The notes beneath the pieces are model-generated. The model saw only the letters and a program-made list of their open reading frames with translations, was not told the origin of the DNA and did no database searches. A stretch of DNA of 64,000 bases, from contig NW_006921540.1 in the NCBI RefSeq assembly GCF_000340215.1, positions 1,234,377 through 1,298,376 of the forward strand, read 5' to 3'. The position numbers were made by a program, and so were the translations under genes. The DNA is from Pseudocercospora fijiensis CIRAD86 (lineage: Eukaryota; Ascomycota; Dothideomycetes; Mycosphaerellales; Mycosphaerellaceae). Positions 10,568 through 21,175 of the stretch are shown one piece after another (positions within the stretch are counted from its first letter, which is position 1; every line of letters begins with the position of its first letter).

Positions 10568-10973
10568 AATAAGTGCAGTTTCTAAACTAAACTATAATAG
10601 CTTGTATATATATATGCTTTTGATTAGTTAGTGCCCTTAGCTAATTGTCTATAGATTTAGGGTTATATAAGTACCTTCCTATAACTGAAAAATGCCGGCT
10701 ACGCTACCGGCTATACTCTCGTATCTTATAAAGGGCTTGCTTCGAGTTACGTAGATATTCTTACACTTCTAATAAGTGCAGTTTCTGAACTGAACTATAA
10801 TAGCTTGTCTATATGTGTGCTTTTAATTAGTTAGTGCCTTTAGCTAATTGCCTATAGATTTAGGGTTATATAAGTACCTTCCTATAACTAAAAAACGCCG
10901 GCTACGCTACCGGCCACACTCTCGTATCTTATAAAGGGCTTGCTTCGAGTTACGTAGACATTATTACACTTCT
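10568..10973. repeat. 203-bp direct tandem duplication near the right hAT end
   Basis: Blocks starting AATAAGTGCAGTTTCT at 10568 and 10771 repeat for about 203 bp, each with one GCCGGCTACGCTACCGGC-like inverted hexamer pair. The differences include C/T and G/A. The position mirrors the tandem duplication inside the left end. Confidence 0.85.
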
Positions 10974-11077
10974 TAGAAACCGATAAATTCTATAGTTCGA
11001 ACTAGCTACTCTTGTAGTTGCTTAGCAAACCAACCTAAACCAAACTAGATCTTCGGCTTAGCAAACTAAACTAAACC

Positions 11078-11100
11078 AAACCGAACTACTACGGGGTCTA
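11078..11100 (-). repeat. hAT terminal inverted repeat, right
   Basis: Reverse complement equals the left terminal repeat over 23 bases. Just inside lie repeated AAACCAAAC/AAACTAAAC motifs, the likely subterminal region. Confidence 0.85.
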
Positions 11101-11108
11101 TTCTCGAG
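11101..11108. repeat. Target-site duplication, right copy (TTCTCGAG)
   Basis: Eight bases directly outside the right inverted repeat; identical to 1150-1157. Removing the element and one copy restores the MULE reading frame. Confidence 0.85.
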
Positions 11109-11700
11109 ATAGGCGGTAGCCGCGCTATACTATTACCGAGCCACTTCTACTAGTACTAGTTAATTAACTTCCGTAGAACGTTTACTCTACGAGAGCTAGA
11201 AGTAATCTTTAGCAACTATAAACCTCTTACTAGCGGAGCGATACTATATAGTATAAAGCGTATAGTAATAGCTCGAGAATTAGACGACTTAAATAAGATA
11301 GCAGTTGCTAAGCGATAGAAGATAGCAATAGCTAGAACGACTAAGTTTATACTCGAGCCTAGCGTCTTACTTACTTAGCTAAGGACGACTATTAAGCACT
11401 ATAAGTGCGTTAAGAGCTAATTACGTACTTAATAATGCCCTTATTAGAAGGCTAATCGTGCGTATAGCTCTGCTTGCTATCTAAGCGGCTTCGAGTGCTA
11501 TAATCTACGAGTCGAGTCTTTACTTCTAATAGTACTAGTACTAGAACCTCCTTCTAAGCTAGATTTACTCCGCCGAGAGATTAAAGACCTCCGAGTACGT
11601 AAGAACGCTCGATTATAGGTAGAAGAATAACGTACGAGACAGTAGGCGGTATTATATAAGCAATAATAACAATAGGCTACTTAGCAATAGTACTAGTAGT
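11109..11700 (+). pseudogene. MULE transposase relic, 3' part (continuation after the hAT insertion)
   Basis: The frame ending ...AAG CTT CTC GAG at 1157 continues here directly after the duplicated 8 bases. The next residues (IGGSRAILLPSHFY) sit where MULE proteins carry the segment between the C-x-H zinc-binding end and the W-containing tail. A lysine- and arginine-rich stretch follows (about 11250-11400), then a region of many TAG/TAA codons that would have been CAG/CAA, that is a glutamine-rich tail. No functional frame remains. The continuity of reading frame across 9.9 kb is the main evidence that these two blocks were once one gene. Confidence 0.6.
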
Positions 11701-12330
11701 CGCTTATATAGCTAGTAGGAAGGCCGCTAGTAGGAAGGCCGCTTTATTACTAGGTGCTATAGTAATAGCACTATTAGTTTACTTAGCACTTTTAGTTTAC
11801 TTAGTAATAGTAGTATACTAGTTAGTAATAGCACTATTAGTCTACTTAGTAATAGTAGTATACTAGTTAGCAACTAAGAGACTAGTATAAGCTAGTATAT
11901 ATAGCCTCGCGTAGTTATAAGGCTATAGGTCGTAAGCCGCTTAGACCTAAGTAGATAGCTAACAACTAATAATACCTTTAATTTTGCTATACTACTAATT
12001 TGCTAATAAACTTTAGCTTTATAGCTTTATAGCTGCTAGTAGCAGTATTGTTATAGTAGTTGCCTAGCTAGCGGGGTATATAGCGACGCGATTATCCGCT
12101 TCTATACGCGATTTTGTTAGGAACAGCCGATCTCGTAATCTCGGGTTATACTAGGGCTCAGGCGGGTAGCTAGGGCTCGGTTTAGTCGCGAGGGCTCTTT
12201 TTACTATATCCGTCGCCCTGTAAATAGACTAGTGTCTAGTCGAGGCGCGTTACTATACAAGCAAAATATCTAAGCAAAATACCCTAAAGCTAGTAAGATC
12301 TAGAACTAGGCGTGAAAAATTGCAACTAGA
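11700..12330. other. RIP-mutated low-complexity DNA, end of the left repeat block
   Basis: TAGTAG/TAGCAATAG-rich sequence, probably a decayed CAG/CAA-rich (glutamine-rich) tail of the MULE gene, followed by unidentified mutated sequence. CpA and TpG remain rare until about 12300. Normal dinucleotide use returns near 12330-12360, marking the edge of the repeat block. Confidence 0.5.
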
Positions 12331-12577
12331 AAGGGATAGCTTCGTACGGTTAGATGCCGGCAGAGGTGTGATTGAGTACCGAATGCGTGAGTATGTACTA
12401 TCCGACCTTGAACCTACAAGGCTACGACAGCTTGTACTCCGGTACTACACAGATTATGGTTGTAACGAACAGATAGATGCAGCTAGCTTCTATTGAATAA
12501 TCTCTCTGCGTTCATGAGTAGAACAACGCCATCGACGTCCTTAGTCCCCAACAGCCTATCCGACTAATAATAATACG
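12331..12577. other. Unmutated upstream region of the membrane-protein gene
   Basis: Normal CpA and TpG content returns here. No gene is evident; it presumably holds the promoter of the gene starting at 12578. Confidence 0.5.
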
Positions 12578-13749
12578 ATGGTCGTCCTTACAAGAGCCAT
12601 CGTGAGCGACAGCAATCCTGTCAAGCAGAAGTTTCAGCTCCCTGGCGAGATAAGCTCGCTAGTAGTGGCACTACTCTCATTGCCGATCATAGCAGTCTTC
12701 TTCTTCGACCGACTGCGAAGTTCAAAGAAACGAGGCACGACGATTGCCTCGGTGACTTTGCTTCTCGTGAGTGAATGATGGGAACGGTGTCAGGACATTG
12801 GTACTAACGGCAATGCAGACTTACATCACTTCGTTCCTGTTCATATTTATCTTGACTGTCGTCATACACATTCGAGCAGATAACAGTCTTGGACTCTGCG
12901 ATGCAACCATCATCACTTGTAAGCAACAGATTCTGCTGTAGTGCCGTCGCTGTCCCTTCTGACAACCAATCAGGTCTGACGTTATATGTCCTGTGCAAGT
13001 CAGCAGGCTTCCTCTTCCTGATCGAGCGTGCATACATCATTTCTTGGCCGACGAGTCCTCGGTGTAAGACACCAGAATATGTCTTGAGCTCGGTTTCCAT
13101 TATCGTCCCTTACGCCGTCGTGGCCGGCATTGCCATGAAGAAGTAAGCATCTGGTGCATCCTACGTACGTCTATCCATCGCTGACCGTGTCGACAGCCGG
13201 CTGGCCTACAGAACAGAAGGGCAAGTGTGCATCATTGGACTGAAAATGTTCGCGCTCTTGGCCTTGACATTGGTAGAAGTCTTGGCATATGTACGTTCTC
13301 TTACTGGCATCAATGTCGCAGCTACACTGACCAGGACGAAGTTATATCTCACTTTGCGGTTCCTCGTGCCGCTGCTGATGTTACATTTCGGTTCTGAGGG
13401 ATTGCTTCTGCCTCTGAAGAGACTTGTCACGCGGACATGCATTGGCACGGCTATAGCCATGGTGTCAGTGCTGACGGTGAAGGTGTCGCTGACGATGTTC
13501 GATGGAGAACCGGCATGGTTGTGTTGCCTGACGTGCAAGGTTGACGCCCTGATCGGCTGCAGTGTGCTCCACTGGATCACCAAACCCGATCGTACAGAAG
13601 AGGGCGAGCATGGCACACCGCAAGCGCTGGGCATTGCATTTGGCAACGAGTCTGGTACTACAGCGCGCCAGCAGGCGTATGGCTCGCATAGCCCGGGGTC
13701 GACTCCTCCCAAGCCGAAGAGCCCGTGTACTACTGAGGCCATCGCCTGA
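12578..13749 (+). CDS. Fungal multi-span membrane protein of unknown function (4 exons, 336 aa)
   Basis: Exons 12578-12766, 12819-12918, 12974-13142 and 13197-13749 join in phase. Introns are 52, 55 and 54 bp with GTGAGT/GTAAGC donors and TACTAAC or CTGAC branch sites. The protein has about seven hydrophobic segments. It shares blocks with a widespread uncharacterised fungal family: a FLFLIERAYII box, a G-x-VCIIGLK box after the fourth span, and a final GEPAWLCC...CSVLHWITKPD box, which in relatives reads GEPGWICL...LVLHWVTS. The C-tail is short and polar. The fit of these blocks only after splicing supports the intron model. Start choice: first in-frame ATG before the first hydrophobic span. 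Function is unknown; transport or sensing would be a guess. Confidence 0.7.
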
Positions 13750-13810
13750 CACTGACTACTACGGACACGAGAACTGCTGCCGGCATATGCATGTGGACAT
13801 GATGAATGAC

Positions 13811-13872
13811 GGAACGGGACGGGACGGGTTGATATCGGGAGCGGGAGCGGGAGCGGGAGCGGGAGCGGGAGC
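13811..13872. repeat. GGGAC and GGGAGC microsatellites
   Basis: GGGAC units at 13813-13828 and six GGGAGC units at 13837-13872, just downstream of the membrane-protein gene. Confidence 0.9.
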
Positions 13873-15209
13873 AGTGCTTTGAAGTTTGAACAATAAATCG
13901 ATCAAGCTTTTGCTTTCTTTTCCCCTTGAAGGGGTCCCAACGCTGCAAAGGAGAGCAGTCTCAGAGGAGGGGTATGGGGTGCGGGGTGCAGAGTGGTATC
14001 TCTGTGATCTCTCGCAATAATAACGATGCCCTGAACATCATGTGCGTCAAATTAAACCTCTGCGGAGCCAAGGTTTGTCCTGAAATTTTGTGCCCCCTTC
14101 GGTACGCTGCTCTGCAGAATCCCCAGGCCAGTGACAGCTCTTTCGCGGTCTCGCGTGCCATGCCAGGCCCTCGTCATTCAAGCAACATCGATTCAGAGGT
14201 GTCATGGATATGATCGAATCGCCTATCGCATAAGCCTGCCTATCTCCTGGAAATCGAGCAACTCTGGCTTACGGAGGATCGAGCCCGACGAAGACGGCGA
14301 CGAATTCCGTACCCTTCGAACGCTTCTGAGCTCGCGTTGTGGGATCTACCATTCCGGAGCGTCGAGTAGCATCGATCACATCTAGCATGGTACACAAGGC
14401 CAAAGAGGTCCTGGTGGATGCCCCAGCAGAGTTCATTACACATAGTAGACTTCTGGCGGAGGTTGAACAGCATGGGCAGATCTACAAATATAGCAAGAAC
14501 AGGAGGTTTTCACAAGTATTCGGAGGCAGTTCGATTCGGCGCAAGGTACCGCATAAGATTGAATGTGAAAATTTGTACAGGCCAAGTTTGGAAATATGTG
14601 GTCCATTTCTTAGGCAGGACCACCTGCCACGTAGAGATTCCCCCTGGACAAGAAATCTTCATGCGAGGCGAGTGACATCCTCCCGAATCGAATCCTTGCA
14701 GCGCCGAGGCAGTGTCCGAACTGGAATGGCACGAATGTGATATTGATCGCGTCAGCAATGTTTTGGCAGGCTGGTGCAATGCATACCGCCGACAGCAATC
14801 CTGGGCTCGCGCGCAGAACTGCTTGGGAGACTGTTCTTTTTGGCATCTGTGAATCGCCGGCCCCCGAGCGAGATGTGACACAATTCTCAAGATGGCGATA
14901 TGTGCAATCATACCGACTCATCCTCGTCAGCAAATGTAGAAGCGGAATGGTTTTGGAAGGATTCGCTACATGTATTCTAGATACCTGCGGCTAAGCTCTC
15001 AAAATTGGCGACGTGCACTCGAGGTTGCGAATACGACGTGACACAACATGAAGTGCGCGCCCAACCTTGCGCACAAATAGGCCACGCTCGTTAGCTGGCT
15101 TGAACTGAACCTCCCTTATCCTCGGCTACAACGCAGCTGAGCCTTCGTGCACGCGCGGCCAACATATCAACGCCATTTTCCAGACGCAGTCGCGACAACG
15201 ACCACTACC
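13873..15209. other. Intergenic region, no supported gene
   Basis: Many short overlapping frames on both strands but none with consistent fungal codon use, splice signals or a recognisable domain. Normal base composition, no RIP signs. Confidence 0.5.
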
Positions 15210-15491
15210 ATGCTCTGGACGACTCTGGGTCTCATGCTTCTCTGGTCGTGTGGCTTCGCAAATGCAGCTCAGTTTTCGCATACTGGAAAATCCATCGGTA
15301 TCGCTTTAGGCGTGGTCAGCGGATGTTTCCTGCTCATCATAATCTTTCTCGTGGTTCGCCGCAAGAGGCTCTTCGTCAATGTCATACCTGGACTTGGAGA
15401 ATCGACTGATAGAGTGTCGGCGTCAAAGGCACAAAATTCCGCTCGCAACCGCGAGCAGCGGTATATGCATATGCTGCATAGTCGGTCCTAG
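15210..15491 (+). CDS. Small single-pass membrane protein, unidentified (93 aa)
   Basis: The ATG at 15210 is preferred over an upstream in-frame codon at 15147 because it begins a signal-like sequence (MLWTTLGLMLLWSCGFANA). A polar gap is followed by a strong membrane span (IGIALGVVSGCFLLIIIFLVV) flanked by RRKR, then a polar, basic C-tail. The likely topology is N-out, C-in at the plasma or an internal membrane. Frequent in fungal genomes as orphan proteins; I recognise no family. The 3' end could hold an intron I do not see. Confidence 0.4.
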   Translation: MLWTTLGLMLLWSCGFANAAQFSHTGKSIGIALGVVSGCFLLIIIFLVVRRKRLFVNVIPGLGESTDRVSASKAQNSARNREQRYMHMLHSRS

Positions 15492-15532
15492 AAGTGGCGT
15501 TGGGCAGTCCACTGTAGGAAGGAGAGGGCATG

Positions 15533-16118
15533 TCATGGCTGTCCAATTTCCGATATACATATCATAGTGCCAAGATCCAGACTTTGAAGCTGCGTCAAGG
15601 CGACTGGTCGTGGTCTGGAGACGTTCATGACCGAGATGGTCCGGCCGCATGGCGAAATGCGGTTCTTAGGCAGTTTCATTGACTGCGGCTTAGAGCGAAT
15701 CGATCTTGCCCTTCTAGGCAGTGCTTCGTGTCCTCCGGGAATCAGGAACTCCGAAGCATTGACTGGACCAGCTGTGTCCGGCTCTTGAGCAGAGTCAATT
15801 TTCTTCTTGATAATCGGTGGCTTGTAAGGCTTGTTACCATCAAAGCCATACGCTTTCGAGTCTGCTTGCATCTTGCGGGTTTCGGCAGAGAACTCGGGCT
15901 GGTGGCCAGTGGACAGGTCGGTGCTAGTGATGCCGGTCGCGGGACGTAGAGCAATACGCTCCATGTGCTTAGGCATACGGGCCTTTTCAGGGCGGTTGTT
16001 CATCTAGAAAAAGGGAGAGAGTCAGGCAAAAATGCGGCGTAGATGGAGAGGGGGGGGGGGGGGGGGGGGGGTGCGTGATACATACCTTAGCCGCCCAAGG
16101 CAAGTCTGTCTGCTTCAT
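15533..16118 (-). CDS. Unidentified basic protein, two exons (about 167 aa)
   Basis: Exon 1 16118-16086 (MKQTDLPWAAK) splices at AAG|GTATGT to exon 2 16003-15533, which begins MNNRPEKARMPKHMERIALR and continues with coding-like composition (TSTDLSTGHQPEFSAETRK, YGFDGNKPYKPPIIKKK) to TAG at 15533. The 82-bp intron holds a 22-base C run on this strand. Exon 1 overlaps, in another frame, the last codons of the acidic protein ending at 16087. Either these are two overlapping genes, or one gene with a one-base frame error near 16100-16200 that links the acidic part to this part. I recognise no family. Confidence 0.45.
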
Positions 16119-16819
16119 CGAGTGCCGCGTCCCATTCAGCCTGCTTCTTCTCGGCCGCGGTCTGCGCTGCAAGCTCCTCTTCCACCTGGTCGTCATTAAG
16201 AAGGTCAAAGTCGCCAAGGCTACCTTCTTCTTCTTCTTCCTCTTCTCCTCCTTCTTCTTCTTCGGCTTCTGCGCGCAGGGCGTCTTTCAGCTTTGCAATG
16301 TCGGTCCACAGCTGCGTTATCGTATCATCGATAGCGATGCCTTCGCCCTTTGGATGGTAGCGGCGGACGATATTCCAGTGGAACACGGCGTGTTTGTAGA
16401 ACTCCCAGGCCTCGAGCCACTCTGGTACGGTACTGGCGAGAAGCACCAGTGTCTTGATGCGATGGACGCCATCCGCTGCTCATCGTCAGTACGCCAATAT
16501 GTCGCATAGGACGCTTGGGTGCCAGGCCAGGCCAGGCCAGGCCGCAAGGTCGACGGATACCTGCATGCGCGCCGTTTGTCGCAAGAAGAAGCACGAAGTA
16601 GACACGAAAGACAGCCTCTTTGACGCCATCCACGCGCCCACGACGAAGCAAGCATTTCTCCCCACAACCTGCCACCTCGCCGCATGAGCGTATCACACAT
16701 GCCCACCATGGCGGACGCTCGCTCCATGGCGCTGCCACCGCCAGCACCGTCAGCGCAATCCTCGTCGCCTCACGTCCATCGCCGTCGTTACGAAGACATA
16801 GGGGATGCTTTTCCAGCAT
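16087..16819 (-). CDS. Unidentified acidic protein, likely two exons
   Basis: The well-supported exon (16478-16087) encodes VHRIKTLVLLASTVPEWLEA, a W/Y-rich stretch (WEFYKHAVFHWNIVRRYHPK), a coiled segment (LWTDIAKLKDALRAEAEEEE), a glutamate run and DDQVEEELAAQTAAEKKQ before stop TAA at 16087. An upstream intron 16560-16479 (GTATCC ... CTGAC ... GAG) links it to an exon ending at 16561. That exon's start is weakly supported; 16819 is the first usable ATG in frame. The intron contains a GGCCA pentamer run. See the neighbouring entry for the possible frame link downstream. Function unknown. Confidence 0.4.
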
Positions 16820-18448
16820 CTGCTCATACAACGCCGCAATGGCCCACGCCTATGCCCTTGGCACGGAATGCAACGATCGCTACTGATGCTAGTGATAGGC
16901 GCGAGCTGGACTACACTCCGCCCGGGCTGCTTGCACACACCTGCGATCCATCGTCCACATCCAAGCCGCTCCACCTGAATCAAAATCGCAAAGATGGCAT
17001 GTATGTAGTGACCGCTTTGTTCCAGGGCGAACTCGCACGAATCTTGCTTGATCCTTCTTCCGACTCGTTCCCGGTAGATAAATCTTCGCTACATAGACCT
17101 ACTTACTATCGCTATCTCTTGCTCGAGCCGACTCAGTTATGCCGCTGGAATATTATATCTCTGATCTGGTACAAAGTAAGGTACTAGGCTATCCAAATTA
17201 TGGAACAAGCACGACGAGATGGCTCCATTCGAGTAGTTCTATCCCTATCGCCAAGCGCTGAAACCTGTTTGGCGATACTAAGGCGCCCACGTTTGATGAG
17301 CTGACAACGAATAGCCAAGCCATACTAGGCTCATGGCGTCTGTTCGAAACTTCTTTTTTGTCTGCACCAGCCGGACGATGTCGTCGCTGCTCGTGTCATC
17401 TTCGCCAGAGTCAGGCGCTTTGCATGACGGCGAGAGCAAGGAAGGGCCACCAACTTGCACATTACGAAGCCATGCAAAAACCGCCGAATAATAGCGTTAC
17501 TCGTTTCAAGCTACTGTCTGGGAGGCTTGTTTTGACGACAGCCGTTGATTTGTTTGGCGTTTGCAGGGCTGACGCCACTGCTGAGGGCCCAAGAATGGCA
17601 AATGCGGCAAAAGCCAAATTGGAATGATCGACAACACAAGGCTTGTGGACGATAGCCGACAACGATGGGAAGCATCTATCTGGAATCGATCGCAATGATT
17701 CCGACAACGCGGATCCGCGTGTACGCTTGCATCGCCGTATTGACTGCCCGACGTGGTCCTGTATCGCCTGTGCTGCCGATACTCCAGCAAGTCAAAAACG
17801 CCGTTCTCTCCCATATTCGCTCGGACCACAACAACAATGGCGATCTCACTCTTCGCTTCGCAAATTGATCAATAATGCCCAGATGGCAACAGCCTGCTAC
17901 GGCCTAGACGGACTGACTAGCCTTACTGCACCCCGCGTGCGCCTCCCGCTACTGACCCTCATTGTAGTAATCCAGGCACCGCAAACGACCGTCAAGAGCG
18001 CCACCATGCCTGTGCCTTACCAGGACAGGACTTTCCCGGTCATCCTTATAGGCGCTGACGCTGTGGCTCTGGCCCTATGCAAGCTTAAGCAGCTGCAAAG
18101 CTCTGCTTCATCACCCACTGAAGCATAAGCACATGCGGACGGGCTCCAATTGGCTCCGCCCTAGCACTGCACGTTCCGAGGCTTGACTGCCCCAAAGCAA
18201 CAGCAGTCACCAGACGGCTGGCGTGTGTCGTGTCCTTCGAATCGCTGCAGATTTGCCTCCTCGCTAACGATCTCCCTGGCCAGCGCGCTTGCGGCATCAC
18301 GATTTGTTTTTGCGGCTCCCGGCTCACGACGTGAAAGGCAACTAGCCCGTCAGCAGGCCATCATGACGATGGGTTATAAGGAAGGCTTCAGTCGTGCCGC
18401 TGGAGCTGTGCCATCCCTAGTAGTCACAACTTACCAGCGAGAGCCGTC
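16820..18448. other. Intergenic region, no supported gene
   Basis: Short frames on both strands lack splice logic or domains. A plus frame at 16699-17187 begins with a proline- and alanine-rich stretch but loses coding character after about 17000. The last few hundred bases are presumably the promoter of the peroxygenase gene. Confidence 0.45.
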
Positions 18449-20188
18449 ATGATGATGAAGGCCGTCGCGCTCCTCACTTGCGCCTTCACGGCTGTGAACG
18501 CCTTCCCCTTTGTCCTTGATGCCCTGGATGCCCCGATTCAGAAGCGCGACTTCGCACAAGCAGGCTGCAGCACCAGTGCTCTGTGCAACAGATACATCGC
18601 CGTATCAGACGCACAAGCTGGAATCCCAGCCACGGACAACGCTGCCACCCGCGCTAGCAAGTCTCGCGACAACTGCGGTTTTCTCCATAAGGGTCAGTGC
18701 ACGACCTTCGATGCCGCCACGCAAAGAGTTTCTACCACTGGACAGGTCCGTGTTGAAAAGGCACAGAGATGTTGGATTTCGCTGACGCTGTGTAGAATGC
18801 ATACCAGTCTCCGGGCCCCAATGACATTCGAGGCCCTTGCCCAGGTATGACACAGTGGAAACTCATATAAATTGACAGCATCATCTAACGCAAACAAGGC
18901 CTGAATGCTGCTGCCAACCATGGTGAGCCATCCCCAGAAAGATAAGGTCGAGGCACTAGCTGACCCTTGAAGGTTATTTGAATCGAAACGGGCTCAGTAC
19001 TCTACAGAACACGATTACAGGTCTTGGCGATTTGTACGGCATGTCCGTTGACTTGGCAGGATTCCTTGCTGCCTATGCTATCGCCGTTGATGGCGATGTC
19101 GTGACCCAGCAGTGGTCGATCGGAGGTCCATTACCCGCAAATTTGCTCAGCGGCACGCTTGGCAAGCCAACAGGCATCAGCTACTCTCACAACAACTACG
19201 AGGGCGACACATCAATCGGCCGATGTGATGCCTATATCAACGGCGGAGACGCCCACTCCCTCAGTACCACTCGTTTCGCTACTGCCTATGCATCAGGAAA
19301 TGGCTCGCCGACTGGCAATCCAAAGAACATCCTCTACACCTTGGACACCATGTCCAGGCTGTACGCCAAGAATACAATCCGATCCATCTCGACCAATCCA
19401 TACTACTTTGCTCCTCTCTTCTCCACTACCTTGGTTTCACCTGCGGCTTACAATTTCGTGGTCAACTTCATGAGCAACCACTCTTCTGCTTCCCCTGCTG
19501 GATATCTCGATGGAGCACAGGTGAGAAGAGTCATCATCAATATTTCCCGGACCGTTTACTAATGTGCCACAATCAGTTCAAAACATTCTTCGGTATTTCA
19601 GGCAACTATCCGAACTTTGTGTGGAACAAGGGCCAAGAGCGCATCCCAGACGTAAGTACAAATGCAGTTCAGGTCTGGAAAACGTCCTTATATGCTTTCA
19701 CAGAACTGGTACAAGCGCCCAGTAGCAGTCCCGTACAACGCAGTCGATGTCTTCGGAGATTTGATTCCAGAGTTCGCGGCTTACCCAGATACCTTCCGCT
19801 TTGGAGGTAACACCAATGGCGTCAACGTAAGTAAAGGATCGCAATTCCGTTAACGCTATCGAGCCAAGCTGACTTTATCCAGACTTACACTGGTGTCGAC
19901 ATTGCCAACTTGACTGGCGGTGCATACAACGCTCAAACTCTCTTCCAGGGTAACAACTTCGGCTGCTTCTTCCTACAGACAGAGCAGCAAGCGATCCCAC
20001 TTCAACTGCAGGGCGGCGTGAACGATGTGGCTACAGCCACTGCATTGGTTCTCAAGTACCTGACACCATTGTCCACGCAGCTTGGCTGCCCAGCACTCAG
20101 CAAATACGACAACAGTGTCTTCCAGAAGTACACTGGAAGGAGTTATGCACCAACCGCCAACCCCAACGGTTACAGGGCCAATTGCTAG
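18449..20188 (+). CDS. Secreted heme-thiolate peroxidase (chloroperoxidase/unspecific peroxygenase family), 7 exons, 473 aa
   Basis: Exons 18449-18745, 18796-18844, 18899-18922, 18973-19520, 19577-19651, 19704-19826 and 19883-20188 join in phase. A signal peptide (MKAVALLTCAFTAVNAFP) and a KR site open the protein. The heme-ligand motif GPCPGLNAAANH is rebuilt only by splicing three exons, with the axial cysteine at about residue 114. The acid-base motif EGD follows (E200, D202, in SHNNYEGDTSIGRCD). Family members use peroxide to oxygenate or halogenate organic substrates outside the cell; some serve in secondary metabolism. The length is that of the long type. There is no cluster of biosynthetic genes beside it, so a free-standing extracellular role is likely. 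A tiny 24-bp exon 3 is notable. Confidence 0.85.
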
Positions 20189-21175
20189 ATGTAGATGAGC
20201 ATCAATCATAACTGTCACAACGATGGGAGATGAAGAAATTTGTGTCGATGTCTTAGTGGAGGCATAGAATTCATGATGGACGTTTCAACGTTTTAAACCA
20301 GTGGCTTGTCCAGATGAGGTGAAAGTCTCGTGGTATAATATTCATTCTTGTCCGATCATTGGCTCTCGCAAACTTGTAGTACCATATTCTCTCACTTCAA
20401 GCATCCTTAAGCAACTGAGGATAGGTGTTATGTTTTTGTATATCGATGAGTACTTGGCCGCCGTTGGTCTTAAGTAGTGATCCATCACGCAACAACCCAA
20501 GATCATCGATTAGCTAGAATTGCAGAGCGAAGGATGCCTGAGCGGCTACTGGACAGGGCATCGAAGAAGACTGGCTAGTCTTCGAAGATAATTCTTGTAC
20601 GAGAGGATCGATCGTTTTGTTGACAGAGGCGAAGTTGATTCACAGCTGTGATTGCAGAACTGAATCAAACTCGTGCTCGTCCATGGACGTTTGGTGTCAT
20701 TTTGCGAGAGTATATTGCTCGAACGTGCGAGACGGTCGATGTTGCGGCTGAGAAGCCACTCCAGACTCGAAGTCGATCTGAAGAATGGAGCGAAGGATGC
20801 CATAATGAACACTGAAGGCTTGGTCGATGCGTGGCAGCTAGATTCAGGACGGCAAATCCAGAGCCAGCCAAGAGGGAAATGGATTTCGAGCCTCGAGACG
20901 CGACTTTTGTTACACTGGCGGGCTCGTAAATGAGAACGGACACAGTATTATAGAATTTTCCATGTCTTTCATAGGATCTGGTGACTAGTATATACAAACC
21001 AAACTTTTCTTCTGGTATCATCCTACTCCCATACACCCGCTTCTGATGGTGGTATCTTCCCAAGCTCCAAGTAAGCAAGGCGCTGTTTGTACGATGGTAC
21101 TCATCTACAGCGCAACAGTCTCTGGTATCAATGACTGTGTTGGACAGCCTGGATCAATCAGCATATCATAACACT
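20189..21175. other. Intergenic region between convergent genes
   Basis: 3' flanks of the peroxygenase (plus) and CHO2 (minus) genes. No supported reading frame or repeat. Confidence 0.5.

Larger units (their letters stand above)
1318..10913. repeat. Dispersed GCCGGC hexamer family in non-coding parts of the hAT element
   Basis: The palindrome GCCGGC, or its near form ACCGGC/GCCGGT, occurs in pairs or small arrays at about 1319-1345, 1460-1485, 2100-2150, 2689-2706, 4995-5015, 7413-7435, 8463-8490, 8665-8735, 9281-9322, 9900, 10693-10712 and 10897-10915. At least four of these clusters fall inside predicted introns (2074-2180, 2662-2727, 4978-5046, 9266-9356). Clusters also lie near both ends. 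Such spacing resembles the subterminal motif repeats of hAT elements, but the intronic placement is unusual. Confidence 0.65.
1158..11100 (+). mobile_element. Large hAT-type DNA transposon (about 9.9 kb including a sequence gap) inserted in the MULE relic
   Basis: Both ends carry the same 23 bases in inverted orientation, beginning TAGACCCCGTAG (CAGACCCC before a CpA change; hAT ends commonly start CAG). The flanks are TTCTCGAG on both sides, an 8-bp target-site duplication as in the hAT superfamily. Inside, a transposase relic (4306-6393) has a TTDNASNN motif and the C-terminal dimerisation box, both hAT hallmarks. Other contents are an unidentified gene (1804-3955), two histone H3-fold genes (6706-7347 and 9001-9967), a minus-strand frame (10064-10513) and several internal duplications. 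The true length is uncertain because of the N run at 3956-4305. The inside could be composite, but one target duplication and one pair of ends frame all of it. Confidence 0.8.

Noticed and set aside
11109..11700. pogo/Fot1-type transposase C-terminus
   Set aside because: First considered because of the K/R-rich stretch, but in-frame continuation from the MULE relic across the hAT target duplication explains it better.
13291..13334. Extra intron in exon 4 of the membrane-protein gene (GTACGT ... CCAG)
   Set aside because: Its 44-bp length would shift the frame away from the conserved LYLTLRFLVPLL segment; read-through is kept, though it leaves a short insert relative to relatives.
16699..17187. 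Plus-strand frame starting MADARSMALPPP
   Set aside because: Coding character fades after about 17000, no domain, and it overlaps the presumed 5' part of the acidic-protein gene; left unannotated.
17643..18128. 161-residue plus frame
   Set aside because: Composition is not protein-like, and no intron or family match is seen.
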